From an uncultured Holdemania sp. (GTDB lineage: Bacteria > Bacillota_I > Bacilli_A > Erysipelotrichales > Erysipelotrichaceae), in contig CAJFOC010000030.1 of NCBI GenBank assembly GCA_904395815.1, positions 1 to 56,635 on the forward strand: a DNA stretch of 56,635 nt, written 5' to 3'. This document shows, piece after piece, positions 15,283-22,769 of this stretch (positions within the stretch are counted from its first letter, which is position 1; every line of letters begins with the position of its first letter). The position numbers and the translations under genes were made by a program. Under the pieces are notes generated by a model. That model saw nothing but the letters and a program-made list of their open reading frames with translations. It searched no databases and was not told where the DNA came from.

Positions 15283-15357
15283 GAAAAAAACCGGAAAAAG
15301 AGAAAACCGCCCTGAATTCTGTCATGAGAGCGGTTTTCTTCGCTTCTTCCGGTTTTA
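15283..15357. terminator. bidirectional terminator between convergent genes
   Basis: Nested stems: AAACCGGAA...TTCCGGTTT outside and AAAACCGC...GCGGTTTT inside. A tracts and T tracts lie on both sides, so it can end nudC on the plus strand and the membrane protein gene on the minus strand. Confidence 0.8.
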
Positions 15358-16005
15358 CAGTACGGTCAGGATGCCGCAAATCAGCAGGACCAGACTGTGC
15401 GCCAGAACCATGGGAATAATGGAATGGGTCTGATTGTAGAGATAGGAAGCCAGCGCGGCAAAGAGAAACTCGAACAGAAACAGCCGCAAAAACAGCTCCG
15501 GGGTGCCCGGGGTCATCGACAGCGTACACAGCAAGCCGAACAGCACGCCGGAAATCAGGATGTTGAACGATTCGCGCACCGGCAGATGAATGCGATCCAT
15601 CAGAATTTTAAAGGCCAGTGAAAAACTCAGCGCGCTGCAGACGGAGTAGACCAGCAAGATCAGCGGCAGAAAAAAAGTGTAATGCAGCAGAATATCGTTT
15701 TCCAGCTCCCAGATCGGCGCATGCAGGAAAAAGTGATTGAACAGCATCAGCACCCCCGCCGCCAGCAAGCCGATCACAAAGAACAAAAGTCCTTCCTTCA
15801 GATCTTCGCCGAAACGGCGGATATGCCGCTGCAGCACATCCCAGTTGAAGAGGATAAGCACAAATGCAATGGCGCTGGTGATCAGCGTCGCCGTGATGGT
15901 TGGCGAATCGACCATTGAATTCAGAAAATCCGCACTCAGCGGAAACAGAAAATAAACCAGCAGCGAAAAAATAATTCGCGGATAAGCAATCTCGGTTTTG
16001 TTCAT
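15355..16005 (-). CDS. multi-pass membrane protein resembling CPBP family, without its catalytic motif
   Basis: A 216-residue protein with about six hydrophobic helices. The C-terminal part (FLFEFLFAALASYLYNQTHSIIPMVLAHSLVLL) looks like the last two helices of CPBP (Abi) intramembrane proteases, with a His in LAHS. The first CPBP motif EExxxR is not present; the corresponding helix reads VCSALSFSLAFKIL. It is therefore either a degenerate, non-proteolytic CPBP relative or an unrelated membrane protein. It is a single gene, convergent with nudC, behind a GTGACA/TACAAT promoter. Confidence 0.6.
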   Translation of the reverse strand: MNKTEIAYPRIIFSLLVYFLFPLSADFLNSMVDSPTITATLITSAIAFVLILFNWDVLQRHIRRFGEDLKEGLLFFVIGLLAAGVLMLFNHFFLHAPIWELENDILLHYTFFLPLILLVYSVCSALSFSLAFKILMDRIHLPVRESFNILISGVLFGLLCTLSMTPGTPELFLRLFLFEFLFAALASYLYNQTHSIIPMVLAHSLVLLICGILTVL

Positions 16006-16024
16006 CGGTGAAACCTCCGTCTTT

Positions 16025-16053
16025 ATTGTAATTCAAACAGCGATAATTGTCAC
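16025..16053 (-). promoter_or_regulatory. promoter of the CPBP-like gene
   Basis: Minus strand GTGACA (16053-16048), 17-base spacer, TACAAT (16030-16025). Confidence 0.55.
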
Positions 16054-16207
16054 TGACCGAAACACCCGGGAAAGCGCTGACAAGATGAAAATTGTAAGGA
16101 AAATATCGGTAAAAAACGTTTTTTCTCTTATATCGGGAATCAGACAGGAAATCGTAAAGAAAAGCGAATAGTTCTGAATAAAAGAGATGCGGGAGGGGGA
16201 AGCGACC

Positions 16208-16519
16208 ATGCACAGAGAGCTCAGTTCACAGCAGAAAGAAAGTCTGATCCGCTACATTACCAGCTGTTACCGGAAGTCCTGTCAGCGTCAGAGAATGAAA
16301 CTTCATGGCAAGGAGGGAAGCGATCCGGCCGATACGCTGACGGTCAGTTTGTATGAAAGCGCACTGGAGGCGCTGCCGGGAAAATACCGTGAGATTATCG
16401 TGCGGGAATTTCTCGATGAAGAGGGGGAAGGCTGGTACTATCATTACTACAGCAAAAGCACGTTTTACCGGCTGCGCCAGCGGGCGATCAGCGAATTTAT
16501 GGATTGCCTGAACGTATAA
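16208..16519 (+). CDS. MG284/MPN403-like small protein
   Basis: A 103-residue basic protein; ATG 16208 is chosen because GGGAGGGGGAAG lies just before it. The C-terminal half (GKYREIIVREFL ... KSTFYRLRQRAISEFMDCL) resembles a sigma-region-4-like helix-turn-helix and matches what I recall of the MG284/MPN403 family, found in mollicutes and Erysipelotrichia. Function unknown; DNA or RNA binding is plausible. It lies directly before acpP, whose promoter sits inside its 3' end. Confidence 0.65.
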   Translation: MHRELSSQQKESLIRYITSCYRKSCQRQRMKLHGKEGSDPADTLTVSLYESALEALPGKYREIIVREFLDEEGEGWYYHYYSKSTFYRLRQRAISEFMDCLNV

Positions 16520-16532
16520 AAAATGCTATTAT
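16504..16532 (+). promoter_or_regulatory. promoter of the acyl carrier protein gene
   Basis: TTGCCT (16504-16509), 17-base spacer, TATTAT (16527-16532) with an extended TGC; the -35 lies inside the previous gene. Confidence 0.65.
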
Positions 16533-16551
16533 TTCATGTAGAGGTGGAAAA

Positions 16552-16779
16552 ATGGAAACGTTTGAATTATTGCGGTCACTGCTTTGTGAAAAGGCCAGTG
16601 TAAGCGCTTTGATTACACCCCGTACACGACTGGAGGAGCTGGGCATCGATTCTATCGATCTGATGGAGATTCTGCTGAACTTTGAGGAAAAGATGAACCT
16701 GACCTTCCATGACGAGGCCATGCTGAAACTGGAAACAGTGCAGGATGTGCTCGATTTATCACAGCAGATATCAAATTAG
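16552..16779 (+). CDS. acpP: acyl carrier protein
   Basis: A 75-residue acidic helical protein that carries acyl chains on a phosphopantetheine arm. The attachment serine is Ser34 in GIDSIDLME, a small variation on the usual DSLDxVE. The AGAGGTGG site precedes ATG 16552. Its neighbours are unusual: ptsI follows after 11 bases, and no fatty acid or polyketide genes are near. It may be the housekeeping ACP or a specialised second copy; the weak conservation outside the motif ([12 protein letters not shown]) makes a specialised copy possible. Confidence 0.88.
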   Translation: METFELLRSLLCEKASVSALITPRTRLEELGIDSIDLMEILLNFEEKMNLTFHDEAMLKLETVQDVLDLSQQISN

Positions 16780-16790
16780 GAGGAAGCAGT

Positions 16791-18497
16791 ATGTTAAAAG
16801 GTATCGCAGCATCATCGGGAATCGCTATTGCGAAAGTGTACAAGCTGGAACAGCCAGTGCTGAACATTGAAAAGAAGACGTGTGAGAGCGCGCAGGAAAT
16901 TGCGAAATTCCAGGCTGCGCTGGCAAAAACCCGTGAAGATATCGAGGCGGTCAAAGTCAGAGCTGAAGGCAAGCTGAGTGAAGAAGAACTGGCCATTTTC
17001 GACGCTCATCTGATGATGGCCAATGACCCGGAACTGTCCGGACAGATCGAGGAAATGATCAACAGCGAGAGCTGCAATGCGGAATATGCGACGGAACAGG
17101 TTGCCAACATGATGATTTCCATGTTTGAGTCGATGGATAACGATTATTTCAAGGAAAGAGCGGCCGATGTCAAGGATGTGACGTTCCGTCTGAAATGCAA
17201 CATTGTCGGCGCAGTGATTCCGGATCTGACGGCGATCAATGAGGAAGTGGTCATCGTCGCGGAAGATCTGACGCCATCGGATACCGCGCAGCTGAATAAG
17301 CAGTTCACGCTGGGTTTTGCGACGGCGATCGGCGGAAGAACATCGCATTCGGCGATCATGGCGCGCAGTCTGGAAATTCCGGCGGTAGTCGGTGTGGCCG
17401 GGATCATGGATCAGGCCAGCCAGGGCGACTGCATCATTCTGGATGCGGTTGCGGGCGAAGTCATTCTGAATCCGAGCGAAGCGCAGATTGAAGAATATAC
17501 GAAAAAGGCGGAAGCGTTCAAGGCGGAAAAGGAAGCGCTGAAGGTGCTGAAGGACGCCAAGAGCGTAACGACGGATGGCCATGAAGTCGAACTGGCCGGC
17601 AACATCGGTACTCCGAAAGATGTGGAAGGCGTTCTGAACAACGGCGGCGAGGGCGTCGGTCTGTACCGTACGGAATTCCTGTACATGGACAGCGAGCTTG
17701 ATTTCCCGAGCGAAGAAGAACAGTTTGAGGCGTACAAGGCCGTTCTGGAAGGCATGGGCGGCAAAAAGGTTGTCGTCCGTACGCTGGATATCGGCGGCGA
17801 TAAGAAACTTCCGTATTTCACGTTCCCGGAAGAAATGAATCCGTTTTTGGGATATCGGGCGATTCGTCTGTGCCTGGACAGAACCGATATTTTCAGAACG
17901 CAGCTGCGGGCGCTGATCCGGGCTTCCGTTTACGGCAAGCTGTGCATCATGTTCCCGATGATCGCCACGCTGGATGAATTCCGGCAGGCCAAGGCAATCT
18001 TTGAGGAAGAAAAGGCGAAGCTTATCAGCGAAGGCGTTGCGGTTTCCGAAAACATCGAAGTGGGAATGATGGTTGAAATTCCGGCGGCAGCGGTACTGGC
18101 AGATCAGTTCGCCAAGGAAGCGGATTTCTTCTCGATCGGTACCAATGACCTGATTCAGTATTCGATGGCGGCCGACAGAATGTCGGAAAAGGTTTCCTAT
18201 CTGTATCAGCCGCTGAATCCATCCATTCTGCGACTGATCAAGATGACCATTGACGGCGCTCATAAGGAAGGCAAATGGTGCGGTATGTGCGGCGAGATGG
18301 CCGGTGACGAACTGGCGGCGCCGGTGCTGCTGGGCCTGGGACTGGATGAGTTCTCGATGTCGGCGTCCAGCATCCTGCGTACCCGTAAGATGATCCGTTC
18401 GCTGTCGAAAAAGGAAATGGAATCGCTGGCGGAAAAAGCGCTGGCTTGCGACAGCGTAAAAGAAGTCACGGAACTGGTGAAAAACAGCCTGAAATAA
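16791..18497 (+). CDS. ptsI: PTS enzyme I (phosphoenolpyruvate-protein phosphotransferase)
   Basis: Takes phosphate from PEP and passes it to HPr, the first step of all PTS sugar uptake. The 568 residues match the family. The phosphorylated histidine is His186 in [13 protein letters not shown]; the PEP-binding barrel shows [52 protein letters not shown] and [19 protein letters not shown] precedes the ATG, 11 bases after acpP, so both are on one transcript. The usual partner gene ptsH is not adjacent. Confidence 0.97.
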   Translation: MLKGIAASSGIAIAKVYKLEQPVLNIEKKTCESAQEIAKFQAALAKTREDIEAVKVRAEGKLSEEELAIFDAHLMMANDPELSGQIEEMINSESCNAEYATEQVANMMISMFESMDNDYFKERAADVKDVTFRLKCNIVGAVIPDLTAINEEVVIVAEDLTPSDTAQLNKQFTLGFATAIGGRTSHSAIMARSLEIPAVVGVAGIMDQASQGDCIILDAVAGEVILNPSEAQIEEYTKKAEAFKAEKEALKVLKDAKSVTTDGHEVELAGNIGTPKDVEGVLNNGGEGVGLYRTEFLYMDSELDFPSEEEQFEAYKAVLEGMGGKKVVVRTLDIGGDKKLPYFTFPEEMNPFLGYRAIRLCLDRTDIFRTQLRALIRASVYGKLCIMFPMIATLDEFRQAKAIFEEEKAKLISEGVAVSENIEVGMMVEIPAAAVLADQFAKEADFFSIGTNDLIQYSMAADRMSEKVSYLYQPLNPSILRLIKMTIDGAHKEGKWCGMCGEMAGDELAAPVLLGLGLDEFSMSASSILRTRKMIRSLSKKEMESLAEKALACDSVKEVTELVKNSLK

Positions 18498-18503
18498 GGT
18501 AAA

Positions 18504-18535
18504 ATAAAGAGTGTGTTCAGCACTCTTTATTTTTA
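18504..18535 (+). terminator. terminator after ptsI
   Basis: ATAAAGAGTG (18504-18513), loop TGTTCAG, CACTCTTTAT (18521-18530), followed by TTTTT. It lies only 14 bases before the next start codon, so it may limit rather than block transcription of the glycosyltransferase pair. Confidence 0.88.
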
Positions 18536-18548
18536 TGCAGGTGAGATC

Positions 18549-19019
18549 ATGAAAAAAGTCATGTTTATTTCTTCTACCGGCGGGCATTTGACGGAATTGC
18601 TGCAGCTGTCCGCGCTGTTTTCCAGATATGAGATGTCGCTGGTGACGGAAAAGACCAAATCCAACCGGCAGCTGAAGCAGCAGTACGGCCAGCACATGCA
18701 TTATCTGAAATACGGGACAAAACAGCATCTGTTGCCGTATCTGTTCATCTTTGGCTGGAACTGTCTGAAAAGTCTGGCGCTGTTTCTGAAGATCAGACCG
18801 GACGCGGTCATTACGACCGGGACGCATACGGCGGTGCCGATGTGTTTTATCGCTCATCTTTTTCGTCGCAAAGTGATCTGGATTGAAACGTTTGCGAATT
18901 CCACGACGGCGACGGAGGCGGGCCGGATTGTTTATCCGATTGCCGATCTGTTTATCGTTCAGTGGGAATCGATGCTGAAGGTGTATCCGCGGGCTGTAAT
19001 GGGAGGATGGATTTTCTGA
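18549..19019 (+). CDS. Alg14-like (PssD) glycosyltransferase subunit
   Basis: A 156-residue protein of the Alg14/PssD family, the membrane-associated acceptor-binding half of a split GT28-type glycosyltransferase. The N-terminal SSTGGHLTELLQL is the GGH loop of the family; a hydrophobic segment around 60-80 (YLFIFGWNCLKSLALFL) would anchor it, and TTGTHTAVP and WIETFANSTT are family motifs. It is coupled to the next gene by a TGATG stop-start overlap. Together they probably transfer a sugar to a lipid-linked saccharide for a surface polysaccharide. Confidence 0.85.
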   Translation: MKKVMFISSTGGHLTELLQLSALFSRYEMSLVTEKTKSNRQLKQQYGQHMHYLKYGTKQHLLPYLFIFGWNCLKSLALFLKIRPDAVITTGTHTAVPMCFIAHLFRRKVIWIETFANSTTATEAGRIVYPIADLFIVQWESMLKVYPRAVMGGWIF

Positions 19020-19501
19020 TGATATTGGTAACACTGGGAACGCAGGATAAGACGTTTGTTCGCCTGCTGCAGGCGATTGAGGAACAGATTGAGGCCGGCG
19101 TCATTCAGGATCGTGTCGTCGTTCAGGCGGGCTGTACGCCGTTTTCCTCGCGGCACATGGAAATGTTTGATCTGATTCCGATGGATCAGTTTGATCAATT
19201 GCTGGCGCAATGCGACCTGCTGATCACCCATGGCGGAGTGGGAACGATCATGGCGGCTCTGCGGCTGGGCAAGCGGGTGATTGCCGCTCCGCGGCTGGCC
19301 CGCTATCACGAACATCATAACGATCATCAGCTGGAGATTGTCGGAACATTTGAGAAAGAGGGCTATCTTCTGGCTTATTATGACGGACAGCGGCTGGATG
19401 AAGTGCTGAAACGGGCAGAAACCTTCACTCCCCGGCCGCTTGTCAGCAATACCGCCAACATGGTCAGACTGATTGACGATTATCTGAAACAGGTATTGTG
19501 A
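19019..19501 (+). CDS. Alg13-like (PssE) glycosyltransferase catalytic subunit
   Basis: A 160-residue C-terminal GT28 domain binding the nucleotide sugar. Key motifs are VTLGTQDKTFVRLLQ at the N-terminus and LLITHGGVGTIMAALRLGKRVIAAPR, the donor-binding GGxGT loop. ATG 19019 overlaps the stop of the Alg14-like gene, the normal arrangement for the two-subunit enzyme; an earlier in-frame ATG at 19007 is possible. Specificity (galactose, glucose or GlcNAc) cannot be read from sequence. Confidence 0.87.
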   Translation: MILVTLGTQDKTFVRLLQAIEEQIEAGVIQDRVVVQAGCTPFSSRHMEMFDLIPMDQFDQLLAQCDLLITHGGVGTIMAALRLGKRVIAAPRLARYHEHHNDHQLEIVGTFEKEGYLLAYYDGQRLDEVLKRAETFTPRPLVSNTANMVRLIDDYLKQVL

Positions 19502-19514
19502 AGGGGGAAACAGG

Positions 19515-20294
19515 ATGAGGTTGCTGGCATCGGATTATGATGGAACGCTGCGTTTGGGGGCGCGGGTAGCGCCCGATACGGTTGCCGCAGTGCAGCGCTT
19601 TCAGCGAAGCGGTCATCGCTTTGCGCTGGTAACAGGGCGGGGCCTGAACATGATTGAAGAAGAAATTCTGGCCAATGGGATCAGGCCTGATCTGATTCTG
19701 AGTTCCAACGGCGCTCTGATTTCCGATAGCAGCGGCTGCTGGCGGCGTCAGTTTCCGATCGATCAGGCGACGGCTCTGGCGCTGATGGATTATCTGCGCC
19801 AGCAGGAGATTCTCGGTTACGTCGCCTGCGGCGGACGGCAGATGAGTTTTGCCGCGATCCGGCCGGTATCCGCAGATCCGCGGATGGCTGAGCGGATGCG
19901 GCGATATCAGGCATGGGCGGTGCCGGAAGAGCAGCTGCGCCGGCAGGGACCGATTTTTTCTCTGGCGGTCTGGATGGACGATCGTCAGCGGATGAAGGAG
20001 CTGGCCTTTGATCTGGAGCGGCGTTTTGCGCTGAACTGTTTTATCAATCGCGGCACGCTGGATATCGTAGCCCATGGCGTTTCCAAAAAAACCGGAGTGC
20101 AGGCAGCGGCGGAGCTGTTGGGATGCGATCGTGTGGCGGTGATCGGCGACGACTACAACGATCTGCCGATGATTACCGGCTTTCATGGCTTTGCGATGGA
20201 AAGCGGCGTCGATGAGGTGAAACAGGCGGCCAGCCGTCTTTTCGCCAGTGTGGAAGAGTGCGTTGAGTGGCTTTTGCGGCAGGATCAGGCATAG
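19515..20294 (+). CDS. Cof-type HAD superfamily phosphatase
   Basis: A 259-residue hydrolase using the Asp nucleophile of DYDGT (Asp7, Asp9). Other HAD motifs are VTGRG (motif II), a lysine in GVSKKTG (motif III) and VIGDDYNDLPMI (motif IV, Mg-binding aspartates). A C2 cap lies between motifs II and III, placing it with the Cof/YidA sugar-phosphate and FMN phosphatases. It starts 13 bases after the glycosyltransferase pair and probably shares their transcript. Substrate unknown. Confidence 0.9.
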   Translation: MRLLASDYDGTLRLGARVAPDTVAAVQRFQRSGHRFALVTGRGLNMIEEEILANGIRPDLILSSNGALISDSSGCWRRQFPIDQATALALMDYLRQQEILGYVACGGRQMSFAAIRPVSADPRMAERMRRYQAWAVPEEQLRRQGPIFSLAVWMDDRQRMKELAFDLERRFALNCFINRGTLDIVAHGVSKKTGVQAAAELLGCDRVAVIGDDYNDLPMITGFHGFAMESGVDEVKQAASRLFASVEECVEWLLRQDQA

Positions 20295-20306
20295 CGGACA
20301 GAAAAG

Positions 20307-20379
20307 AAAAAGGGAGCCAAGCCAGCTCTCTGACGCTGCATTCAGCGTTTCATAAGAAGCTGGCGGAACTCCCTTTTTG
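20307..20379. terminator. bidirectional stacked terminator
   Basis: Three stacked stems: AAAAAGGGAG/CTCCCTTTTT outside, GCCAGCT (20321-20327)/AGCTGGC (20358-20364), and ACGCTG/CAGCGT inside. A and T runs on both flanks let it serve the convergent HAD and amidohydrolase genes. Confidence 0.85.
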
Positions 20380-20390
20380 TTTATCCAGTT

Positions 20391-21551
20391 TTAAGCCTGG
20401 TATTCGATCTGGCCGTCGATGAGCGTAGCGACGCAGCGGGTCAGGTTTTCAAACGGCATGCCGTCAAAGATGGCGATGTCCGCATCCTTGCCGACTTCCA
20501 GCGAACCGATGCGATCCTGCAATCCCAACAGGGCAGCCGGCCGGATCGTCACCGCCTGCATCGCGGTTTCAAAGCTGAGACCGCGAGCCATGGCGATTCC
20601 GACATGGGTTGGCAGCCAGACGGTTTCGGAAGCGCCATCGGCAGTCAGACAGAAGTTGATGCCGGCCTTTTCCATCACCGCAGGCGTATCCTGACGGCAG
20701 CCCCAGATTTCAAACTTGGCCGGGCCCATCAACAGCGGTCCGACGACGGCGGTGACGTTCTTTTCCCGCAGCAGATCCAGAATTTTGTAACCTTCCGTGC
20801 AGTGTTCAATGGAATACTGCAGGCCGAATTCTTCTGCAATGCGGATGGCGGTGACAATATCGTTGGCCTGATGACAGTGGATACGGCATTTCATCTGGCC
20901 GCGGACTACCGGAACCAGCGGTTCCAGACGGAAATCCCGCTTGACCTTTTTGGCCGGATCCGCCTGAGCTTCATCCAGCTGCTGAGCGTATTCCCGGGCG
21001 TTGAACAGCGTTTCCCGCAATACGGCGCCGGTTCCCATGCGGGTCATCGGCATTTTTTTATCGGAACCGTAACAGCGCTTCGGGTTTTCGCCCAGCGCCA
21101 TTTTCATGACTTCCGTTCCCGGAATCATCATTTCCTGCACTGTCGGCTTGTTTTTCAGTTTGAAGCTGAAGCCGGTACCGCCGATGACATTGGCGCTGCC
21201 CGGCAGCGTGCAGCAGGTTGTAAATCCGGCGTTGCGGACTTTGGCAATCGCGATATCGAACGGATTGAAGGCGTCCAGCATGCGCACCTGGGCGGTAACC
21301 GGGCTGGTGATTTCGTTAGCGTCCATGACGGAAGGCATCCAGGCCGGTTCATTGAGTCCGCTCAGATGGCTGTGGGCATCGATCAGTCCCGGCGTAACCC
21401 ACTGGCCGGCAGCGTCGATGACAGTCGCTTCTGATGGGACTTCGATCTCGGTGCCGATGGCGGTGATCTTGCCGTCCTCTATCAGCAGCGTACCGTTTTC
21501 GATGATCCCCTGAGTCACGGTAATCAGTTTTCCATGAATGATTGCGATCAT
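20391..21551 (-). CDS. amidohydrolase family protein (second of a tandem pair)
   Basis: A 386-residue metal-dependent hydrolase with the amidohydrolase TIM barrel: DAHSHLSG near residue 58 (HxH metal site), MKCRIHCHQ and SIEHCTEGY (later metal-binding His residues) and LTADGAS (catalytic Asp). The N- and C-terminal beta-strands form the small composite domain (EVGKDADIAIFDG). It is closely similar along its whole length to the gene upstream, with which it overlaps by ATGA, so it arose by tandem duplication. The fold suits imidazolonepropionase-like or dipeptidase-like chemistry; substrate unknown. Confidence 0.87.
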   Translation of the reverse strand: MIAIIHGKLITVTQGIIENGTLLIEDGKITAIGTEIEVPSEATVIDAAGQWVTPGLIDAHSHLSGLNEPAWMPSVMDANEITSPVTAQVRMLDAFNPFDIAIAKVRNAGFTTCCTLPGSANVIGGTGFSFKLKNKPTVQEMMIPGTEVMKMALGENPKRCYGSDKKMPMTRMGTGAVLRETLFNAREYAQQLDEAQADPAKKVKRDFRLEPLVPVVRGQMKCRIHCHQANDIVTAIRIAEEFGLQYSIEHCTEGYKILDLLREKNVTAVVGPLLMGPAKFEIWGCRQDTPAVMEKAGINFCLTADGASETVWLPTHVGIAMARGLSFETAMQAVTIRPAALLGLQDRIGSLEVGKDADIAIFDGMPFENLTRCVATLIDGQIEYQA

Positions 21552-22711
21552 GCGTGATCCCCATCCTTTCTGTATTCGATTTTGCCGTCGATGACAACCA
21601 TTTCACACAGCGACAGATTGGAGAACGGCATGCCGCTGAAAATGGCGATATCGGCATCCTTGCCGGCTTCCAGCGAACCGATGCGATCCTGCAGCTTCAA
21701 CAGCCGCGCCGGGTTGATTGTCACCGCCTGCAGCGCCTGTTCGAAGCTCAGACCATAGCGCATGGCAATGCCGACATGCACCGGCAGCCACTGGGTCGCT
21801 GAGGAATCATCCGCCATCAGACTGAAATCGTGGATTCCGGCCTGTTCGAAGAGTGCCGGCGTATCCTGACGGCAGCCCCAGATTTCAAATTTGGACGGAC
21901 TCATCAACAGCGGTCCGATGACGACACGAGCCTGTTTTTCCTTCAGAAAATCAAGAATTTTGTAGCCTTCGGTGCAGTGTTCCAGCGTGTAATCCAGCTG
22001 GAATTCCTCGGCGATGCGAATGGCGGTGACGATGTCGTCGGCGCGGTGGCAGTGAATGCGGCAGCGCATTTCGCCACGCACCACCGGAACCAGCGCTTCC
22101 AGTTCAAAATCGCGTTCGACCTGTTTGCCCTGAGCCAGTTTGTTGCTGTATTCGCGGGCGTCAACCAGCGCCTTGCGCAAAACGGCACCGGTTCCCATAC
22201 GGGTTACCGGCATTTTTCTGTCGGAGCCGTAAACCCGTTTCGGATTTTCTCCCAGCGCCATTTTCATCATTTCTGAGCCCTGGATCGCGATGTCCGCAAC
22301 CGTATCCGCCTGTTTCAGCTTGAAACTCAGTCCGGTACCGCCGATGACGTTGGCGCTGCCCGGTCCGGTATAGCAGGTTGTAAAACCGGCCTGACGGGCT
22401 TTGCGGATCGCCATGTCATGCGGATTCAGCGCGTCGATGCCGCGAATCTGAGCCGTGACTGGCGCCGAGGTTTCATTGCCATCGCCGATATGCGGCAGAA
22501 AATGAGGCTCGTTGAAAGTGGAGATGTGCGTATGGGCGTCGATCAGTCCCGGCGTAACCCATTTGCCGGAAACATCGATCACCTCTGTCCCATCCGGAAT
22601 GGTCAGACCGGCGCCGACAGCTCTGATTTTTCCCCCTTCGATTAGCAGCGTGCCATTGTCGATTACGCCCTGGGTTACGGTGAGAAGCTTGCCGTGAGTG
22701 AATGCAATCAT
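21548..22711 (-). CDS. amidohydrolase family protein (first of a tandem pair)
   Basis: 387 residues, paralogous to the next gene and first on their shared transcript. It has DAHTHIST (HxH), MRCRIHCHRADDI, TLEHCTEGY and, at the catalytic Asp position, LMADDSSATQW where its sister has LTADGASETVW. The active-site frames are conserved but the residues next to the catalytic Asp and the loop length in the middle (SNKLAQGKQVERD against QQLDEAQADPAKKVKRD) differ, suggesting related but different substrates. Its promoter lies at 22742-22769. Confidence 0.87.
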   Translation of the reverse strand: MIAFTHGKLLTVTQGVIDNGTLLIEGGKIRAVGAGLTIPDGTEVIDVSGKWVTPGLIDAHTHISTFNEPHFLPHIGDGNETSAPVTAQIRGIDALNPHDMAIRKARQAGFTTCYTGPGSANVIGGTGLSFKLKQADTVADIAIQGSEMMKMALGENPKRVYGSDRKMPVTRMGTGAVLRKALVDAREYSNKLAQGKQVERDFELEALVPVVRGEMRCRIHCHRADDIVTAIRIAEEFQLDYTLEHCTEGYKILDFLKEKQARVVIGPLLMSPSKFEIWGCRQDTPALFEQAGIHDFSLMADDSSATQWLPVHVGIAMRYGLSFEQALQAVTINPARLLKLQDRIGSLEAGKDADIAIFSGMPFSNLSLCEMVVIDGKIEYRKDGDHA

Positions 22712-22741
22712 CCTGGTATTCCCCCTGTTCTTATGAACTTT

Positions 22742-22769
22742 ATTGTAGCGGAATCTGAGTAAAAATCAA
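22742..22769 (-). promoter_or_regulatory. promoter of the amidohydrolase pair
   Basis: Minus strand TTGATT (22769-22764), 16-base spacer, TACAAT (22747-22742). It overlaps the stop codon of the MutS-like gene. Confidence 0.65.
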
